Origin: Neiella marina | GTDB taxonomy: Bacteria; Pseudomonadota; Gammaproteobacteria; Enterobacterales; Neiellaceae | Reading direction: 5' to 3' | Length of the DNA stretch: 64,000 bases | NCBI RefSeq assembly: GCF_002165625.1 | Contig: NZ_NGNS01000009.1 | Location: 62,001-126,000, forward strand | In this document: in pieces, positions 39,324-48,733 of the stretch | How the letters are laid out: each line of letters starts with the position of its first letter | Numbering within the stretch: the first letter of the stretch is position 1 | Position numbers and translations under genes: made by a program | The notes under the pieces: model-generated | The model's database searches: none | What the model saw: the letters and a program-made list of their open reading frames with translations, nothing else | Told to the model about the DNA's origin: nothing

Positions 39324-40205
39324 CTATTCAGCAACAGTCTCTTCGGCCTGTTGTTTGAGCACCTTAACCTGCAATTGTGACACCCTGCGTTTGTCGGTCG
39401 CCATCACTTTAAATTGGAAACCACTCAACTTAATTGATTCGCCTCGTTCTGGCATATGACCAAATGCGTGGACCACCATGCCACCGACCGTATCAAACTC
39501 TTCGTCGCTAAAATCAGTGTCAAAATAATGATTAAACTGATCGATAGCGGTTAGTGCTTGAACCGAATAGAGGCGTTTGCTGACCTGACGAATTGGGTCG
39601 CCATCACTTTCGACATCATCAGTTTCGTCTTCAATCTCACCGACGATGACTTCCAAAATGTCTTCAATAGTGACCAGACCTGATACCCCGCCGTACTCGT
39701 CGATGACGATGGCCATGTGATAGCGATTGGCGCGGAATTCTCTGAGCATGACGTCTACTCGTTTGCTCTCAGGTACCACAACCGCTGGTCGTAGGACGTC
39801 TTCGAGGCTAAACGGGTTATCATTGCGGCCAAAGGCATACGGCAGTAGATCCTTCGCCAATAGCATGCCTTCGATATGGTCTTTGTCTTCTGAGATCACC
39901 GGGAAGCGAGAGTGAGCTGAATCCAGCACTGTCGGCATGAACTCATCAACGGTTTGAGTGAGCTCAACGGTGACCATTTGCGAACGCGGGATCATGATGT
40001 CCCGAACTCTCAGATCATCAACTTCCAACACGCCCTCAATCATTTGAGCAATGTCGGTATCAAATAGACCGTTGGATTGGGCGTCTTTGATAATTTCGAT
40101 AAGTTCTTGCTGATTTTTCGGCTCTGCATGGAATAATTGGCCCAGTTTTTCTAGCCAGCCTTTCGGCGCAGAGCCGCTGCTAGAGTGGGGGTTATCGTCG
40201 CTCAT
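39324..40205 (-). CDS. corC: CorC/YbeX (HlyC/CorC family) CBS-domain protein
   Basis: The start ATG at 40205 gives 293 residues (292 in E. coli), beginning MSDDNPHSSSG with AGGACA just upstream. The frame extends 18 residues further, but without resemblance. Two CBS domains follow VRDIMIPRSQMV and span IDEYGGVSGLVTIEDILEVI. A C-terminal CorC/HlyC domain (FDTVGGMVVHAFGHMPERGE) ends the protein. It has no membrane domain. It is linked to magnesium/cobalt efflux and to lipoprotein acylation by its usual pairing with lnt. Confidence 0.95.
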   Translation of the reverse strand: MSDDNPHSSSGSAPKGWLEKLGQLFHAEPKNQQELIEIIKDAQSNGLFDTDIAQMIEGVLEVDDLRVRDIMIPRSQMVTVELTQTVDEFMPTVLDSAHSRFPVISEDKDHIEGMLLAKDLLPYAFGRNDNPFSLEDVLRPAVVVPESKRVDVMLREFRANRYHMAIVIDEYGGVSGLVTIEDILEVIVGEIEDETDDVESDGDPIRQVSKRLYSVQALTAIDQFNHYFDTDFSDEEFDTVGGMVVHAFGHMPERGESIKLSGFQFKVMATDKRRVSQLQVKVLKQQAEETVAE

Positions 40206-40227
40206 GATGTCCTGTTTCGTTGTACTA

Positions 40228-40698
40228 TCAACGTTCGATGTAAGGATCTGGAATTGCAAGCTGCGCTAAAATCTCGCGCTCTTTTTGCTCCATTACCTCA
40301 GCCTCATCATCTTGTATATGATCATAGCCGAGTAAATGCAAGAGGCCATGGATGACCATGTGGGCCCAATGATGTTCTAGTGGCTTTTGCTGCTGTTGTG
40401 CCTCAATCGCGACAACTTCGGCGCAAATCACTAAATCACCGAGCAATGGCAAGACAATTCCTGGCGGTGCTTCAAACGGAAACGACAGCACATTGGTTGG
40501 TTTTTCTTTGCCGCGATAAGTGCTATTGAGTTCCTGACTTTCGTCGCTATCAACCACACGAATCGTGATTTCCTGCAGAGCAGCAGGCGCATGTGGTTGC
40601 ACCGCAACGAATGCAGTATCAAGCCATGTTTCAAACATGGCTTCGCTAGGAATAGCAGAGCACTCTGTTGCTCGCTGTAAATCAAGCTCAATGGCCAT
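40228..40698 (-). CDS. ybeY: Endoribonuclease YbeY
   Basis: YbeY is a zinc endoribonuclease that helps 16S rRNA 3' maturation and ribosome quality control. The 156-residue protein has the zinc signature [11 protein letters not shown] preceded by WAHMVI, and TNVLSFPFE earlier in the chain. It overlaps ybeZ by one base (TAATG) and lies 22 bp before corC. Confidence 0.97.
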   Translation of the reverse strand: MAIELDLQRATECSAIPSEAMFETWLDTAFVAVQPHAPAALQEITIRVVDSDESQELNSTYRGKEKPTNVLSFPFEAPPGIVLPLLGDLVICAEVVAIEAQQQQKPLEHHWAHMVIHGLLHLLGYDHIQDDEAEVMEQKEREILAQLAIPDPYIER

Positions 40699-41774
40699 TA
40701 AGCATTTGAATCCGTGGTTTTGGCAGCGGCTGCTTTTTCAGCATCGGCTGCACGTTTAGCCTCAGCCTTAATTTTAGCCTGCTTTTGGTCGTGGGCATCG
40801 TATGCCTGGACAATTCGCTGAACTACCGGGTGACGGACGACGTCTTCAGCCATAAACATATTGAAGCTAATACCATCCACTCCTTCGAGAACTTCAATGG
40901 CATGGCGCAAGCCAGATTTCTGGTTTTTCGGTAAGTCGATTTGGGTGATGTCACCGGTGATCACCGCTCTGGAATTAAAGCCAATTCGAGTCAAGAACAT
41001 CTTCATTTGCTCGACTGTGGTGTTCTGACTTTCGTCAAGAATGATAAAGGCGTCATTCAGAGTACGGCCGCGCATGTAGGCCAATGGTGCGACTTCAATG
41101 ACATTGCGTTCGATCAATCGCTCAACCTTCTCAAAGCCCATCATTTCAAATAGCGCATCGTAGAGCGGACGCAGATAAGGGTCGACCTTTTGACTCAAGT
41201 CGCCGGGCAAAAAGCCGAGCTTTTCGCCTGCTTCCACGGCTGGGCGAGTGAGCAGGATGCGACGGATTTCTTGCCGCTCCAACGCATCGACAGCCGCCGC
41301 TACCGCCAGATAGGTCTTGCCGGTGCCTGCTGGACCAATGCCATAGGCAATATCGTGGCTCAAAATGTTCGCTACATACTGAGCTTGATTTGGGCCACGA
41401 GGGCGGATCACGCCACGCTTGGTTTTGATGAAGGTTTCTTTGCCTTGCCACGCGTGCTCGGCGGCTTTGTCGCGCTGTTGCTCCAGCGCATTGCTCTCTT
41501 GTATTTCAAGATGAACTTGCTCAGGCTCGATATCGCTGTAGATGCCTTTTACCGGCGCCGTTTCTAAGTAAAGACGACGCAATACGTCAGCAGCGGCTTG
41601 GGCCGGAATGTCAGAGCCGATGGCTTTGAAGTTGTTGCCATTGTAGGCAATCTCAACGCCGAGGCGACGCTCGATTTGTTTGATGTTGTCATCAAACGGG
41701 CCACAGAGGGCAGAAAGCCGGCGACTTTCGGCCGGCTCGAGGGAAAACTCAACAGTAGTTAGTGTTTGGCTCAA
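40698..41774 (-). CDS. ybeZ: PhoH-like ATPase YbeZ
   Basis: The 358-residue PhoH-family ATPase has Walker [14 protein letters not shown], Walker [12 protein letters not shown], and the family segment [17 protein letters not shown]. It works with YbeY in rRNA metabolism. The C-terminus is Ala/Lys-rich. It lies 41 bp after miaB in the same orientation. Confidence 0.96.
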   Translation of the reverse strand: MSQTLTTVEFSLEPAESRRLSALCGPFDDNIKQIERRLGVEIAYNGNNFKAIGSDIPAQAAADVLRRLYLETAPVKGIYSDIEPEQVHLEIQESNALEQQRDKAAEHAWQGKETFIKTKRGVIRPRGPNQAQYVANILSHDIAYGIGPAGTGKTYLAVAAAVDALERQEIRRILLTRPAVEAGEKLGFLPGDLSQKVDPYLRPLYDALFEMMGFEKVERLIERNVIEVAPLAYMRGRTLNDAFIILDESQNTTVEQMKMFLTRIGFNSRAVITGDITQIDLPKNQKSGLRHAIEVLEGVDGISFNMFMAEDVVRHPVVQRIVQAYDAHDQKQAKIKAEAKRAADAEKAAAAKTTDSNA

Positions 41775-41815
41775 TGTGTTTTGCCTTGTCTCTCTTAGAG
41801 TTATGTCAATCGTAA

Positions 41816-43246
41816 TTAGGCGTTCGGGTCGAACATCACGGCGCCATTGCTTTCTTCAGCAACCTGACGACGGGCCAGAATTTCTGCCGGAGCCGTTTCG
41901 ACCCGTAAGCCCATCTCGTCTTCTGAGCGAATAAATTCGCCACGCAGTGAGTTGGGGAACACATCAACAATCTTGACGTCAGCAAATTTGCCGATTAAGC
42001 GATGGTCGCCTTCAAAATTCACCACCCGGTTGTTCTCGGTACGGCCGCGAAGCTCCATTGGATTTTTCTTCGAAGGTCCCTCAACCAAAATGCGCTGCTC
42101 GGTACCGTGCATGTCGCGAGCAATTTTCTGTGCCTGTTGGTTGATGCGTGCTTGCAAGATGTGCAAACGCTGTTTCTTTTCTTCTTCGGTGACATCATCT
42201 GGCAGATCCGCCGCCGGAGTGCCCGGACGGGCGCTGTAAATGAAACTAAAGCTAATGTCGTAATCCACCGCTTTAATCAGATTCATGGTGGCTTCAAAGT
42301 CTTCCGCTGTTTCACCTGGGTAGCCAACAATGAAGTCACTGCTCATGCAGATGTTCGGCCGAATTTTCTTCAATCGACGAATCTTGGATTTGTACTCAAT
42401 GGCGGTGTGGCCGCGCTTCATCAGGTTCAGAATCCGGTCAGAGCCTGATTGAACTGGCAAGTGCAGGTGATCGACCAACTCAGGCACATCGGCATACGCT
42501 TCAATGATGTCATCAGTGAATTCAACTGGATGAGAAGTGGTGTAACGAATGCGATCAATGCCATCGATGCTGGCGACTAAGCGCAGCAACTCTGAGAAAT
42601 GACAGATCTCGCCATCATGAGTTGCGCCACGATAGGCGTTCACGTTTTGACCGAGTAGGTTCACTTCACGAACACCTTGGTCGGCTAACTGAGCGATTTC
42701 ATACAGCACGTCATCAAGTGGCCGACTGACTTCTTCCCCGCGGGTATATGGCACCACGCAGAAGGTACAGTACTTAGAACAGCCTTCCATGATCGATACG
42801 AATGCAGTCGGTCCTTCAGCGCGAGGTTCTGGCAAACGGTCGAATTTCTCGATTTCAGGGAACGAGACATCGACCACTGGCTCACCGGCTTGCGCTGCGG
42901 CGATCATTTCCGGTAAACGGTGCAAGGTTTGCGGGCCGAAAATGACGTCAATAATTGGCGCGCGTTGGCGTAAATCAGCCCCTTCTTGCGAGGCAACACA
43001 GCCACCCACGCCAATGACTAAGTCAGGGTTACTTGCTTTTAACTCTTTCCAGCGGCCCAGTTGGTGAAACACTTTTTCCTGCGCTTTTTCACGGATCGAG
43101 CAGGTGTTAAGCAGCAACACATCGGCTTCTTCCGGCTCTTCAGTGTATTCATAACCGGAATTTGAATTGAGGAGATCGGCCATTTTTGATGAATCGTACT
43201 CGTTCATCTGGCAACCCCAAGTTTTGATATGAAGTTTTTTGCTCAT
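41816..43246 (-). CDS. miaB: tRNA-2-methylthio-N6-dimethylallyladenosine synthase
   Basis: MiaB is a radical-SAM methylthiotransferase that modifies A37 of tRNAs reading UNN codons. The 476-residue protein (474 in E. coli) has the three auxiliary-cluster cysteines (Cys12 in [11 protein letters not shown], Cys49 in [11 protein letters not shown], and [11 protein letters not shown]), the SAM cluster CSKYCTFC, and a C-terminal TRAM domain. It is divergent from ubiF. Confidence 0.97.
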   Translation of the reverse strand: MSKKLHIKTWGCQMNEYDSSKMADLLNSNSGYEYTEEPEEADVLLLNTCSIREKAQEKVFHQLGRWKELKASNPDLVIGVGGCVASQEGADLRQRAPIIDVIFGPQTLHRLPEMIAAAQAGEPVVDVSFPEIEKFDRLPEPRAEGPTAFVSIMEGCSKYCTFCVVPYTRGEEVSRPLDDVLYEIAQLADQGVREVNLLGQNVNAYRGATHDGEICHFSELLRLVASIDGIDRIRYTTSHPVEFTDDIIEAYADVPELVDHLHLPVQSGSDRILNLMKRGHTAIEYKSKIRRLKKIRPNICMSSDFIVGYPGETAEDFEATMNLIKAVDYDISFSFIYSARPGTPAADLPDDVTEEEKKQRLHILQARINQQAQKIARDMHGTEQRILVEGPSKKNPMELRGRTENNRVVNFEGDHRLIGKFADVKIVDVFPNSLRGEFIRSEDEMGLRVETAPAEILARRQVAEESNGAVMFDPNA

Positions 43247-43481
43247 TCGTGTTTTGGCCTTTAATACCGCTGGCTGAAAAATAAGGAGGCGTATTTTAGC
43301 GCCTGTTTTGGCTGCTGACCATAGTTGTGGTGAATGATTTTTATACAGTCAGCATCAGGGCCAAGCTTCTGTGCGTTTGCGGCAGGTGATTCAGTCGCTA
43401 AATCAGGACATAATGTCATGCCCAAGCGCGACAGCTACTGCTTTCAGATTACCCATCTTGCGCAGTGAGAGAAGGACAACG

Positions 43482-44681
43482 ATGAACGCCAGCAAACAAA
43501 CCCCAACAAGCCCAAAGTCTACTTCGGCCTCCCTAGATGTACTCATCGTTGGTGGCGGTATGGTTGGTTGCGCTGCGGCCTTGTTGCTCGCCGAGCAGGG
43601 CAAACGAGTGATGGTGCTGGAGCGATTTGAGCCAAAATCGATTGATGCCGCTTCGCCAATGGGGCTGCGAGTGTCTGCGCTAAACCTCGCCAGCGAGCAG
43701 TTACTTGCTGAAGTCGGCTGCTGGTCTGATATTGCTGCGGTTCGGGTTTGCCCCTATCGTCGTTTGGCTGTTTGGGAAGATCAATTGGAGCCGGTGGAGT
43801 TCCGAGCCAGCGATATTGAACAGTCCCATTTGGGGCATATTGTAGAAAATGAGTTGGTGCAGATGCTCTTGTGGCAACGATGCCAGCAGCACCCGTTGGT
43901 CGATTGCCGATTAATTCAAGCTGTTGAATCGCTGTCGCAGAGTGATGAATGGGCAACGTTAACGGTTGATGGACAGTTGTATCAGGCGCAACTCATTCTC
44001 GCCTGCGATGGTGGCTTGTCGCGTGTCCGTCAACTGGCCGGTATTGGCGTCGAAGGCTGGCAGTATCAGCAGCACGCGCTGGTGGTCGGTATTGATACTC
44101 AAACTGAGTCGCAAGATATTACTTGGCAACAGATGTCGGCTACGGGGCCCAAGGCCTTTTTGCCGCTGGCACAAGGCAAAGGCTCACTGGTGTGGTATCA
44201 CCAGGCCGACAAAGTCGCTCGATTAAAGCAGTTACCAACGGCTCAGCTCAAGAGTGAGCTGTTGCAAGCATTTCCTGCTGTGCTGGGCGATTTTACCATT
44301 GAGCAGGTGGCTTCCTTCCCGCTGACTCGTCAGCATGCGCAGACATATTCCAAGGGCAGAGTGGTGCTGGTTGGTGATTCTGCTCATTTGATTAACCCAC
44401 TGGCAGGACAGGGAGTTAACCTCGGCTTTAGAGATGTCAGAGCGTTAGCTGCAGTGATGGCTGACAACCAAGACTGGGCAAGTTCCGAAACACTGAAGCG
44501 CTATCAACAGCAGCGCAAGCGCGACAACCTCACCATGATGTCGGCGATGGACGCCATTTATGCGACTTTTAGCAATGATTTGCCGCCACTTAAACTCGCC
44601 CGTCAATTAGGACTTAGCTTGGTCAACAAGTTGCCAATCGCTAAGCGACTGGCAACTGAATACGCCTGTGGCTTGAAATAA
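43482..44681 (+). CDS. ubiF: 3-demethoxyubiquinol 3-hydroxylase
   Basis: UbiF is the FAD monooxygenase that hydroxylates C6 of the ubiquinone ring. I start at the ATG at 43482, preceded by GAAGGACAAC (399 residues; E. coli 391). The longer frame from 43371 has 37 unmatched residues. The FAD motif VLIVGGGMVGCAAAL, the PYRRLAVWE segment shared with E. coli UbiF rather than UbiH, and VVLVGDSAHLINPLAGQGVN are all present. Divergence from miaB is as in E. coli. It ends 4 bp from the convergent PhyH gene. Confidence 0.93.
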   Translation: MNASKQTPTSPKSTSASLDVLIVGGGMVGCAAALLLAEQGKRVMVLERFEPKSIDAASPMGLRVSALNLASEQLLAEVGCWSDIAAVRVCPYRRLAVWEDQLEPVEFRASDIEQSHLGHIVENELVQMLLWQRCQQHPLVDCRLIQAVESLSQSDEWATLTVDGQLYQAQLILACDGGLSRVRQLAGIGVEGWQYQQHALVVGIDTQTESQDITWQQMSATGPKAFLPLAQGKGSLVWYHQADKVARLKQLPTAQLKSELLQAFPAVLGDFTIEQVASFPLTRQHAQTYSKGRVVLVGDSAHLINPLAGQGVNLGFRDVRALAAVMADNQDWASSETLKRYQQQRKRDNLTMMSAMDAIYATFSNDLPPLKLARQLGLSLVNKLPIAKRLATEYACGLK

Positions 44682-44685
44682 GTTG

Positions 44686-45402
44686 TTAGGCGTTGGCGAG
44701 TCGATCTTCAATCACTTCGTTAGTTTTAAAGCTGTAACGCATATTGGGGTAGACGCATATGTCGGTCACGTCTTTCGGTACACCGGCCGGTATCGCGCGA
44801 CAGTTGGTAGAAATTCGATATTTGCCGATCACAGGCTCGACTCGGTGCCAAGCATGACCATGCAACAGTACTAGGGTGCCCTTACGAGGTTTAATCACCA
44901 CTTGGTCTTCATAGAAGGTGTCGTTTTCTTCGCTCGCTGGCAGTACACCTGCTTTATGACTTTTTGGCACTACCAAGGTGTAGCCACCGATGTCTTCAGT
45001 GACATCCATGGTGTAACTCAAACGGTTGATGTTAAACAGCTTGGGATCTTCCGGCGGGCAGTCTTGATGCCATGATTGACCTTTGGTACCGCTCTTGGAG
45101 AACATCACCATGCTATACAGCGCTTCCCAGCCTTCACCCAGAATTGCTTTGGTTAAGCCAACTAAGTGCTCATGGTTATCAAAGTAATCAAACTCTTTGA
45201 CTCCTTCCCATTGCGGAAACCAAGGGATCACCTCGGTTTTTGCTTTCTCTAGAAATTCTTCGTTGTGAAAAAACTCAGGGGATTCGCCAAAGTAGTCGAG
45301 GATCTGCTGATTAAATTGATCCATGATTTCATCTTCAAAGAAATTTTCGAAGATCAAATACCCTTGTTCCCAGAATTGCTTGGCTAACTGTTCGTAGTTC
45401 AT
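44686..45402 (-). CDS. Phytanoyl-CoA dioxygenase family protein
   Basis: The 238-residue protein belongs to the PhyH family of non-haem Fe(II)/2-oxoglutarate oxygenases. The metal ligands fit SWHQDCPPEDP (HxD) and LLHGHAWHRVEP (distal His), with a later Arg that would bind 2-oxoglutarate. The substrate is unknown: the family includes ectoine hydroxylases, halogenases and fatty-acyl hydroxylases. It lies between ubiF and the tRNA array and looks like a single-gene insertion into an otherwise conserved region. Confidence 0.82.
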   Translation of the reverse strand: MNYEQLAKQFWEQGYLIFENFFEDEIMDQFNQQILDYFGESPEFFHNEEFLEKAKTEVIPWFPQWEGVKEFDYFDNHEHLVGLTKAILGEGWEALYSMVMFSKSGTKGQSWHQDCPPEDPKLFNINRLSYTMDVTEDIGGYTLVVPKSHKAGVLPASEENDTFYEDQVVIKPRKGTLVLLHGHAWHRVEPVIGKYRISTNCRAIPAGVPKDVTDICVYPNMRYSFKTNEVIEDRLANA

Positions 45403-45560
45403 AGATTCGCTCCCACCACTTCGCTTTTTTTATTGAGTATCGTTTAGACGATGTTTTATTGGTTTCAGGCTAACCGGAGCGGCGATAAAGGTGGATTTCG
45501 TATTTTCAGATTCGAATTACTATTTTTGCCGGAACTGGATTCGGAGTGGTAGGCAACAAC

Positions 45561-45590
45561 AAAAAAAGCCCACTCAAATGAGTGGGCTTT
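45561..45590 (-). terminator. Terminator of the tRNA array
   Basis: The perfect 11-bp stem AAAGCCCACTC / GAGTGGGCTTT has a 4-base loop. On the minus strand it is followed by a run of seven T bases. It begins 9 bp after the last tRNA-Gln. Confidence 0.9.
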
Positions 45591-45598
45591 CTGAATAA

Positions 45599-45673
45599 TG
45601 GCTGGGGTACCTGGATTTGAACCAGGGAATGGCGGCATCAAAAGCCGCTGCCTTACCGCTTGGCGATACCCCA
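45599..45673 (-). tRNA. tRNA-Gln (anticodon TTG)
   Basis: This 75-base tRNA includes an encoded CCA. The acceptor stem starts TGGGGTATC and the anticodon loop reads CTTTTGAT. It is identical to the copies at 45796 and 52380. It is the last of four in the array, separated from the previous one by a 122-bp spacer with an imperfect terminator-like hairpin (45690-45716). Confidence 0.97.
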
Positions 45674-45795
45674 ACAAAACTGGGTCATTAAAAAAGCCTG
45701 CACAAGCAAGCTTTTTACGGCAACAACGCTAAGTGGCTAGCTTGTTACCAGAATCAAGATTGTTGCTAAACGCAATCATCTCAACTCAAGAATAA

Positions 45796-45870
45796 TGGCT
45801 GGGGTACCTGGATTTGAACCAGGGAATGGCGGCATCAAAAGCCGCTGCCTTACCGCTTGGCGATACCCCA
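45796..45870 (-). tRNA. tRNA-Gln (anticodon TTG)
   Basis: This 75-base tRNA with encoded CCA is identical to the next copy downstream. It lies 6 bp after the tRNA-Leu gene. Confidence 0.97.
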
Positions 45871-45876
45871 ACAAAA

Positions 45877-45961
45877 TGGTGCGGAAGGAGAGACTTGAAC
45901 TCTCACACCTTGCGGCGCCAGAACCTAAATCTGGTGCGTCTACCAATTCCGCCACTTCCGC
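45877..45961 (-). tRNA. tRNA-Leu (anticodon TAG)
   Basis: This 85-base class II tRNA has a long variable arm and encoded CCA. The acceptor stem is GCGGAAG / CTTCCGC and the anticodon loop reads TTTAGGT. It is the equivalent of E. coli leuW. Confidence 0.97.
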
Positions 45962-45974
45962 ACATAAGAAGACA

Positions 45975-46051
45975 TGGTGGCTATGGCGGGACTTGAACCT
46001 GCGACCCCAGCATTATGAGTGCTGTGCTCTAACCAGCTGAGCTACATAGCC
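45975..46051 (-). tRNA. tRNA-Met, elongator (anticodon CAT)
   Basis: This 77-base tRNA with encoded CCA is close to E. coli metT. The first acceptor pair is G-C, as in an elongator rather than an initiator. It is the first gene of the Met-Leu-Gln-Gln array, the same order as E. coli metT-leuW-glnU-glnW. Confidence 0.96.
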
Positions 46052-46102
46052 ATCTTCTTTTTACCTTCGGCTTGGGTGTTACCCTTGCCGTTGGTGGCGC
46101 GT

Positions 46103-46131
46103 ATTATGCGAATCGAAGGGGGTGTCGTCAA
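46103..46131 (-). promoter_or_regulatory. Strong sigma70 promoter of the tRNA array
   Basis: On the minus strand, TTGACG (46126-46131) and CATAAT (46103-46108) are separated by exactly 17 bp. They are followed by the G+C-rich discriminator ACGCGCC, the hallmark of stringently controlled stable-RNA promoters. The expected start site is about 45 bp upstream of tRNA-Met. Confidence 0.8.
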
Positions 46132-46267
46132 GCCCCTTTTTTAGCAATTTTTTCGCTTGCTCATGATTTGAACTATTTTCGTCGAAACTGGTGTTATTTT
46201 CGGCAAAAAAGCGAATTGCATGAGTGATTATCAGGCTTGCATGTGGGCGAACAGGTCGAGACCATGA

Positions 46268-47044
46268 CTATTTTGTGGTTTTTTGCGTCGCAAGCACATC
46301 CATTTGATTGGGGTGGCCGCGGCGGGGAAGTTTTAAGATAGCAGTACGATCAATTTTGCCTTGGTGCTCTAACTGCCTCAGTTGGCTTGTAATCAGCGGC
46401 ACTAATTGATGATGTTTTTTATGTAAGTAATGATAAAACATCAGATCGCGATCCAGCGATCTTAAAATCTTCAGTTTGTTGCCCTCGTTTTCACTGATGA
46501 GCTGCATCGCCTCACTTTCAGTTAAAAAGATGGCATCGACGCGGTCTTTGAGTAGCATATCGATTAACACATCATTCTGAGTGACCCGAACAACATTCAA
46601 TTGGTATTTATCCGCCATGTTTTCATGGTCGACGAATCCTAAGGTAATGCCGAGTCGATAGTCCCGCATTTGCTCAAATGATTGCGCTTTGACGCGTTGA
46701 TTCGCCACCATTACCGATTTCAATTGACACAGTGGTACAGGGATTTGCATTAAGTTTGGATATTGAATGTCGGTGCCGGCAACCCGCAGCATTTCACCAT
46801 CAGCCAAACCAGCATTGGCGATCGTGAGTGAACGTTTACTAGGTAACACCAAGTACTCAACGGCAATGTCCAATTGTTCATATGCTTTGGCGAGAGCCCG
46901 TTGCGCGCAAATGAAGTTTTCCCCCAAGCTGTTTCGGGTGATGGTGATGGTGGTATTGTCCGCGAGTGCTGAGTACGGCAGCGTAGTTATTGCAACTAAC
47001 AAGGTTGCAATGGCTGATTTGATAAGTCGTGTGATACTCGGCAT
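46268..47044 (-). CDS. Periplasmic solute-binding-like protein
   Basis: The start ATG at 47044, preceded by AGAGGAG, gives 258 residues with a signal peptide (SAIATLLVAITTLPYSALA). The rest resembles the type II periplasmic-binding fold of amino-acid-type binding proteins: ITLGFVDHENMADKYQLNVV, a lobe hinge, and DRVDAIFLTESEAMQLI. No transporter genes are nearby, so it may be an orphan binding protein or a remnant of one. The ligand is unknown. Confidence 0.72.
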   Translation of the reverse strand: MPSITRLIKSAIATLLVAITTLPYSALADNTTITITRNSLGENFICAQRALAKAYEQLDIAVEYLVLPSKRSLTIANAGLADGEMLRVAGTDIQYPNLMQIPVPLCQLKSVMVANQRVKAQSFEQMRDYRLGITLGFVDHENMADKYQLNVVRVTQNDVLIDMLLKDRVDAIFLTESEAMQLISENEGNKLKILRSLDRDLMFYHYLHKKHHQLVPLITSQLRQLEHQGKIDRTAILKLPRRGHPNQMDVLATQKTTK

Positions 47045-47222
47045 ATGGATATACTCCTCTTTCTCGCGGCCTTGGTCTGCGCAATTCATTGCTATCCCAC
47101 TGCGGCCTGAGCATTGCGATTGGCACTCTATCGCCTAGCTGCTCGTTCGATATCCATTCATGCAACGGCAAATTCGTTGGGTTTAACGTCCACTGTTTCA
47201 CAGTAGTCACAAATCTTACATC

Positions 47223-47237
47223 AAACATAGTATGTTT
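47223..47237. promoter_or_regulatory. Palindrome upstream of the periplasmic protein gene
   Basis: AAACATA-g-TATGTTT is a perfect inverted repeat about 180 bp upstream of the start at 47044. The surrounding 521-bp gap (47045-47565) otherwise holds only the terminator at its far end and no credible gene. The 65-codon frame at 47290-47487 has no family resemblance. Confidence 0.35.
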
Positions 47238-47509
47238 AACATCATCATAACTATAACTGTGATGCAAGTTGGTCTCTAAAGTGCAGCGGCTACTGCCGGT
47301 GACGCTCGTGAGTAGGTGGATCTAATCGGAAAACTCGAGAGGGGGTATGACGGTTGGATATCGAAGTGTTCTGTAGCAGGGGCTGCCGGATAGCTAAGCA
47401 GATCTGATTAAAAATGGCTCTGAAGCAGATAAGGTCGCTGGTCGTATCGGTTTTGATATTGAGTATGTCAGGGGCCGGCAAAAACAATAAGTTAGTTGCT
47501 GAGTAGATT

Positions 47510-47537
47510 AAAAAGGTTGCCAGTTGGCAACCTTTTT
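47510..47537. terminator. Rho-independent terminator after the 185-residue gene
   Basis: The perfect 12-bp stem AAAAAGGTTGCC / GGCAACCTTTTT has a 4-base loop. It lies 28 bp after the minus-strand stop at 47566. It is symmetrical and would also work from the other side. Confidence 0.88.
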
Positions 47538-47565
47538 ATTGCGGCACTTTGGCGCCAGTGCGGCA

Positions 47566-48123
47566 TTAAATTGCACCATGGGTTTCCTTTTTCGCACTGG
47601 TGGCATTGGCTATCATCTCTGCGAGAGGAATGAACGGGAATGATGGTTCATAGCACTTGAGCTCATCATAGGCGGTCGCAACCTTGTCTGCGGCAGACAG
47701 TCCTTTAAAGTCGCTTTTCTCCAATCGCAACTCTTCGGTCAGTTGTGCCCACACCATAGCTTCCCATGGCAGCAGGTAACCGCTGACACCAGCGATATCA
47801 ACTTTTGCTTCGGTATGAGCATTGGGAGCTAGCAAGAATATAGAAGCATCTGGCGCAAGATCAGTTGCATAGCGTTCGATGAAAAGCTGAATGTCAGCAA
47901 CTGCATCGAGACCTCCCACTACCATTTGCAACTTGTCGTTGTTGGCCAGTAGTACAACATCGCGTACCAAAGACGTGGGAGGTTTGCGACGGCCAGATGT
48001 GTCGGCTACTTCGCCTTCAACTAATACCAGCTCACCACGGTATGCTTGTACGCCATCACTGGTCATGGCCTTGAAGTTGGTATTGAAAAGCACACCTTGT
48101 TGTTCATATTGATCTAACAGCAT
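47566..48123 (-). CDS. Hypothetical protein, 185 residues
   Basis: I do not recognise this protein. It has no signal peptide or membrane segment. The middle holds beta-like stretches (LQMVVGGLDAVADIQLFIER, ASIFLLAPNA) and the C-terminal third is helical. GGAGCTGA lies in front of the ATG and a strong terminator follows, so it is very probably expressed as a single gene. It might be a small regulator or a metabolic-island leftover, but nothing in the sequence settles this. Confidence 0.65.
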   Translation of the reverse strand: MLLDQYEQQGVLFNTNFKAMTSDGVQAYRGELVLVEGEVADTSGRRKPPTSLVRDVVLLANNDKLQMVVGGLDAVADIQLFIERYATDLAPDASIFLLAPNAHTEAKVDIAGVSGYLLPWEAMVWAQLTEELRLEKSDFKGLSAADKVATAYDELKCYEPSFPFIPLAEMIANATSAKKETHGAI

Positions 48124-48422
48124 GTTCAGCTCCGGATAATCGTTTCATGTTTGGGTGTCATCTAGCGATCCAGAGTGCAAAATCTGCTCCGTTTAGGATG
48201 TGATAATAAATATATAAATAACAATTGGTTAGGATGATTAGATAATTAAGTGTATTGTTACAAGCATCACAGGGTGTCGCATTTAGCACCAAAAGCGAGG
48301 ACCACGACGGCTGTATTGTTTAAATGTTTGATTTGCCTCCTACCTAGTTTTGCTGCATCTTGTTAGTGTCATTGTTCAAGCAATAAGCCTCCTAGTTGCG
48401 GGCTGTTTTAGGAAGGGACGCA

Positions 48423-48662
48423 ATGAAGACTGTAACCGTTTTGTACTACACCAACTCAGATCTGAGATTATCTGATTCGATACTTGAGCTGGATGTGAGA
48501 ACAAATGGTCGGGTAGTGATCCCGGCAGATTTCAAGCAAGGAAAACAGATCATTGCTGTACTTGAAGGTGAGTGTAAACTGCTCAATCGTTTAGGTGAGC
48601 GGATTGTGCCTCAAGATGCAGAGGAAACAGCGAGCGAAGGAAGTCAGCTTTACTGGGATTAG
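48423..48662 (+). CDS. Small protein resembling DUF2375/TIGR02922
   Basis: The ATG at 48423 (79 residues) has GGAAGGGACG in front. The extra residues from 48396 are not needed. The pattern MKTVTVLYYTNSD ... GRVVIPADFKQGKQIIAVLE matches my memory of a short conserved family from Colwellia and Shewanella. Function is unknown. It stands alone in the 0.6-kb gap between the 185-residue gene and ychF. Confidence 0.65.
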   Translation: MKTVTVLYYTNSDLRLSDSILELDVRTNGRVVIPADFKQGKQIIAVLEGECKLLNRLGERIVPQDAEETASEGSQLYWD

Positions 48663-48680
48663 TACCGAGCTAAATGTGAC

Positions 48681-48709
48681 AAAAAAGGCTGCCGTAGGGC
48701 AGCCTTTTT
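48681..48709. terminator. Bidirectional terminator between the small gene and ychF
   Basis: The stem GGCTGCC / GGCAGCC has a 4-base loop and A/T runs on both sides. It serves the + strand small gene and the minus-strand ychF. Confidence 0.88.
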
Positions 48710-48733
48710 GTTAAACAACTGATAGCTCAGCCG

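Noticed and set aside
45599-46051. Possible phage or island insertion at the tRNA array
   Set aside because: No duplicated tRNA 3' end, integrase or abrupt composition change is visible beside the array. The order matches E. coli.
47290-47487. 65-codon minus-strand frame
   Set aside because: It has no ribosome-binding site, no family resemblance and odd composition.
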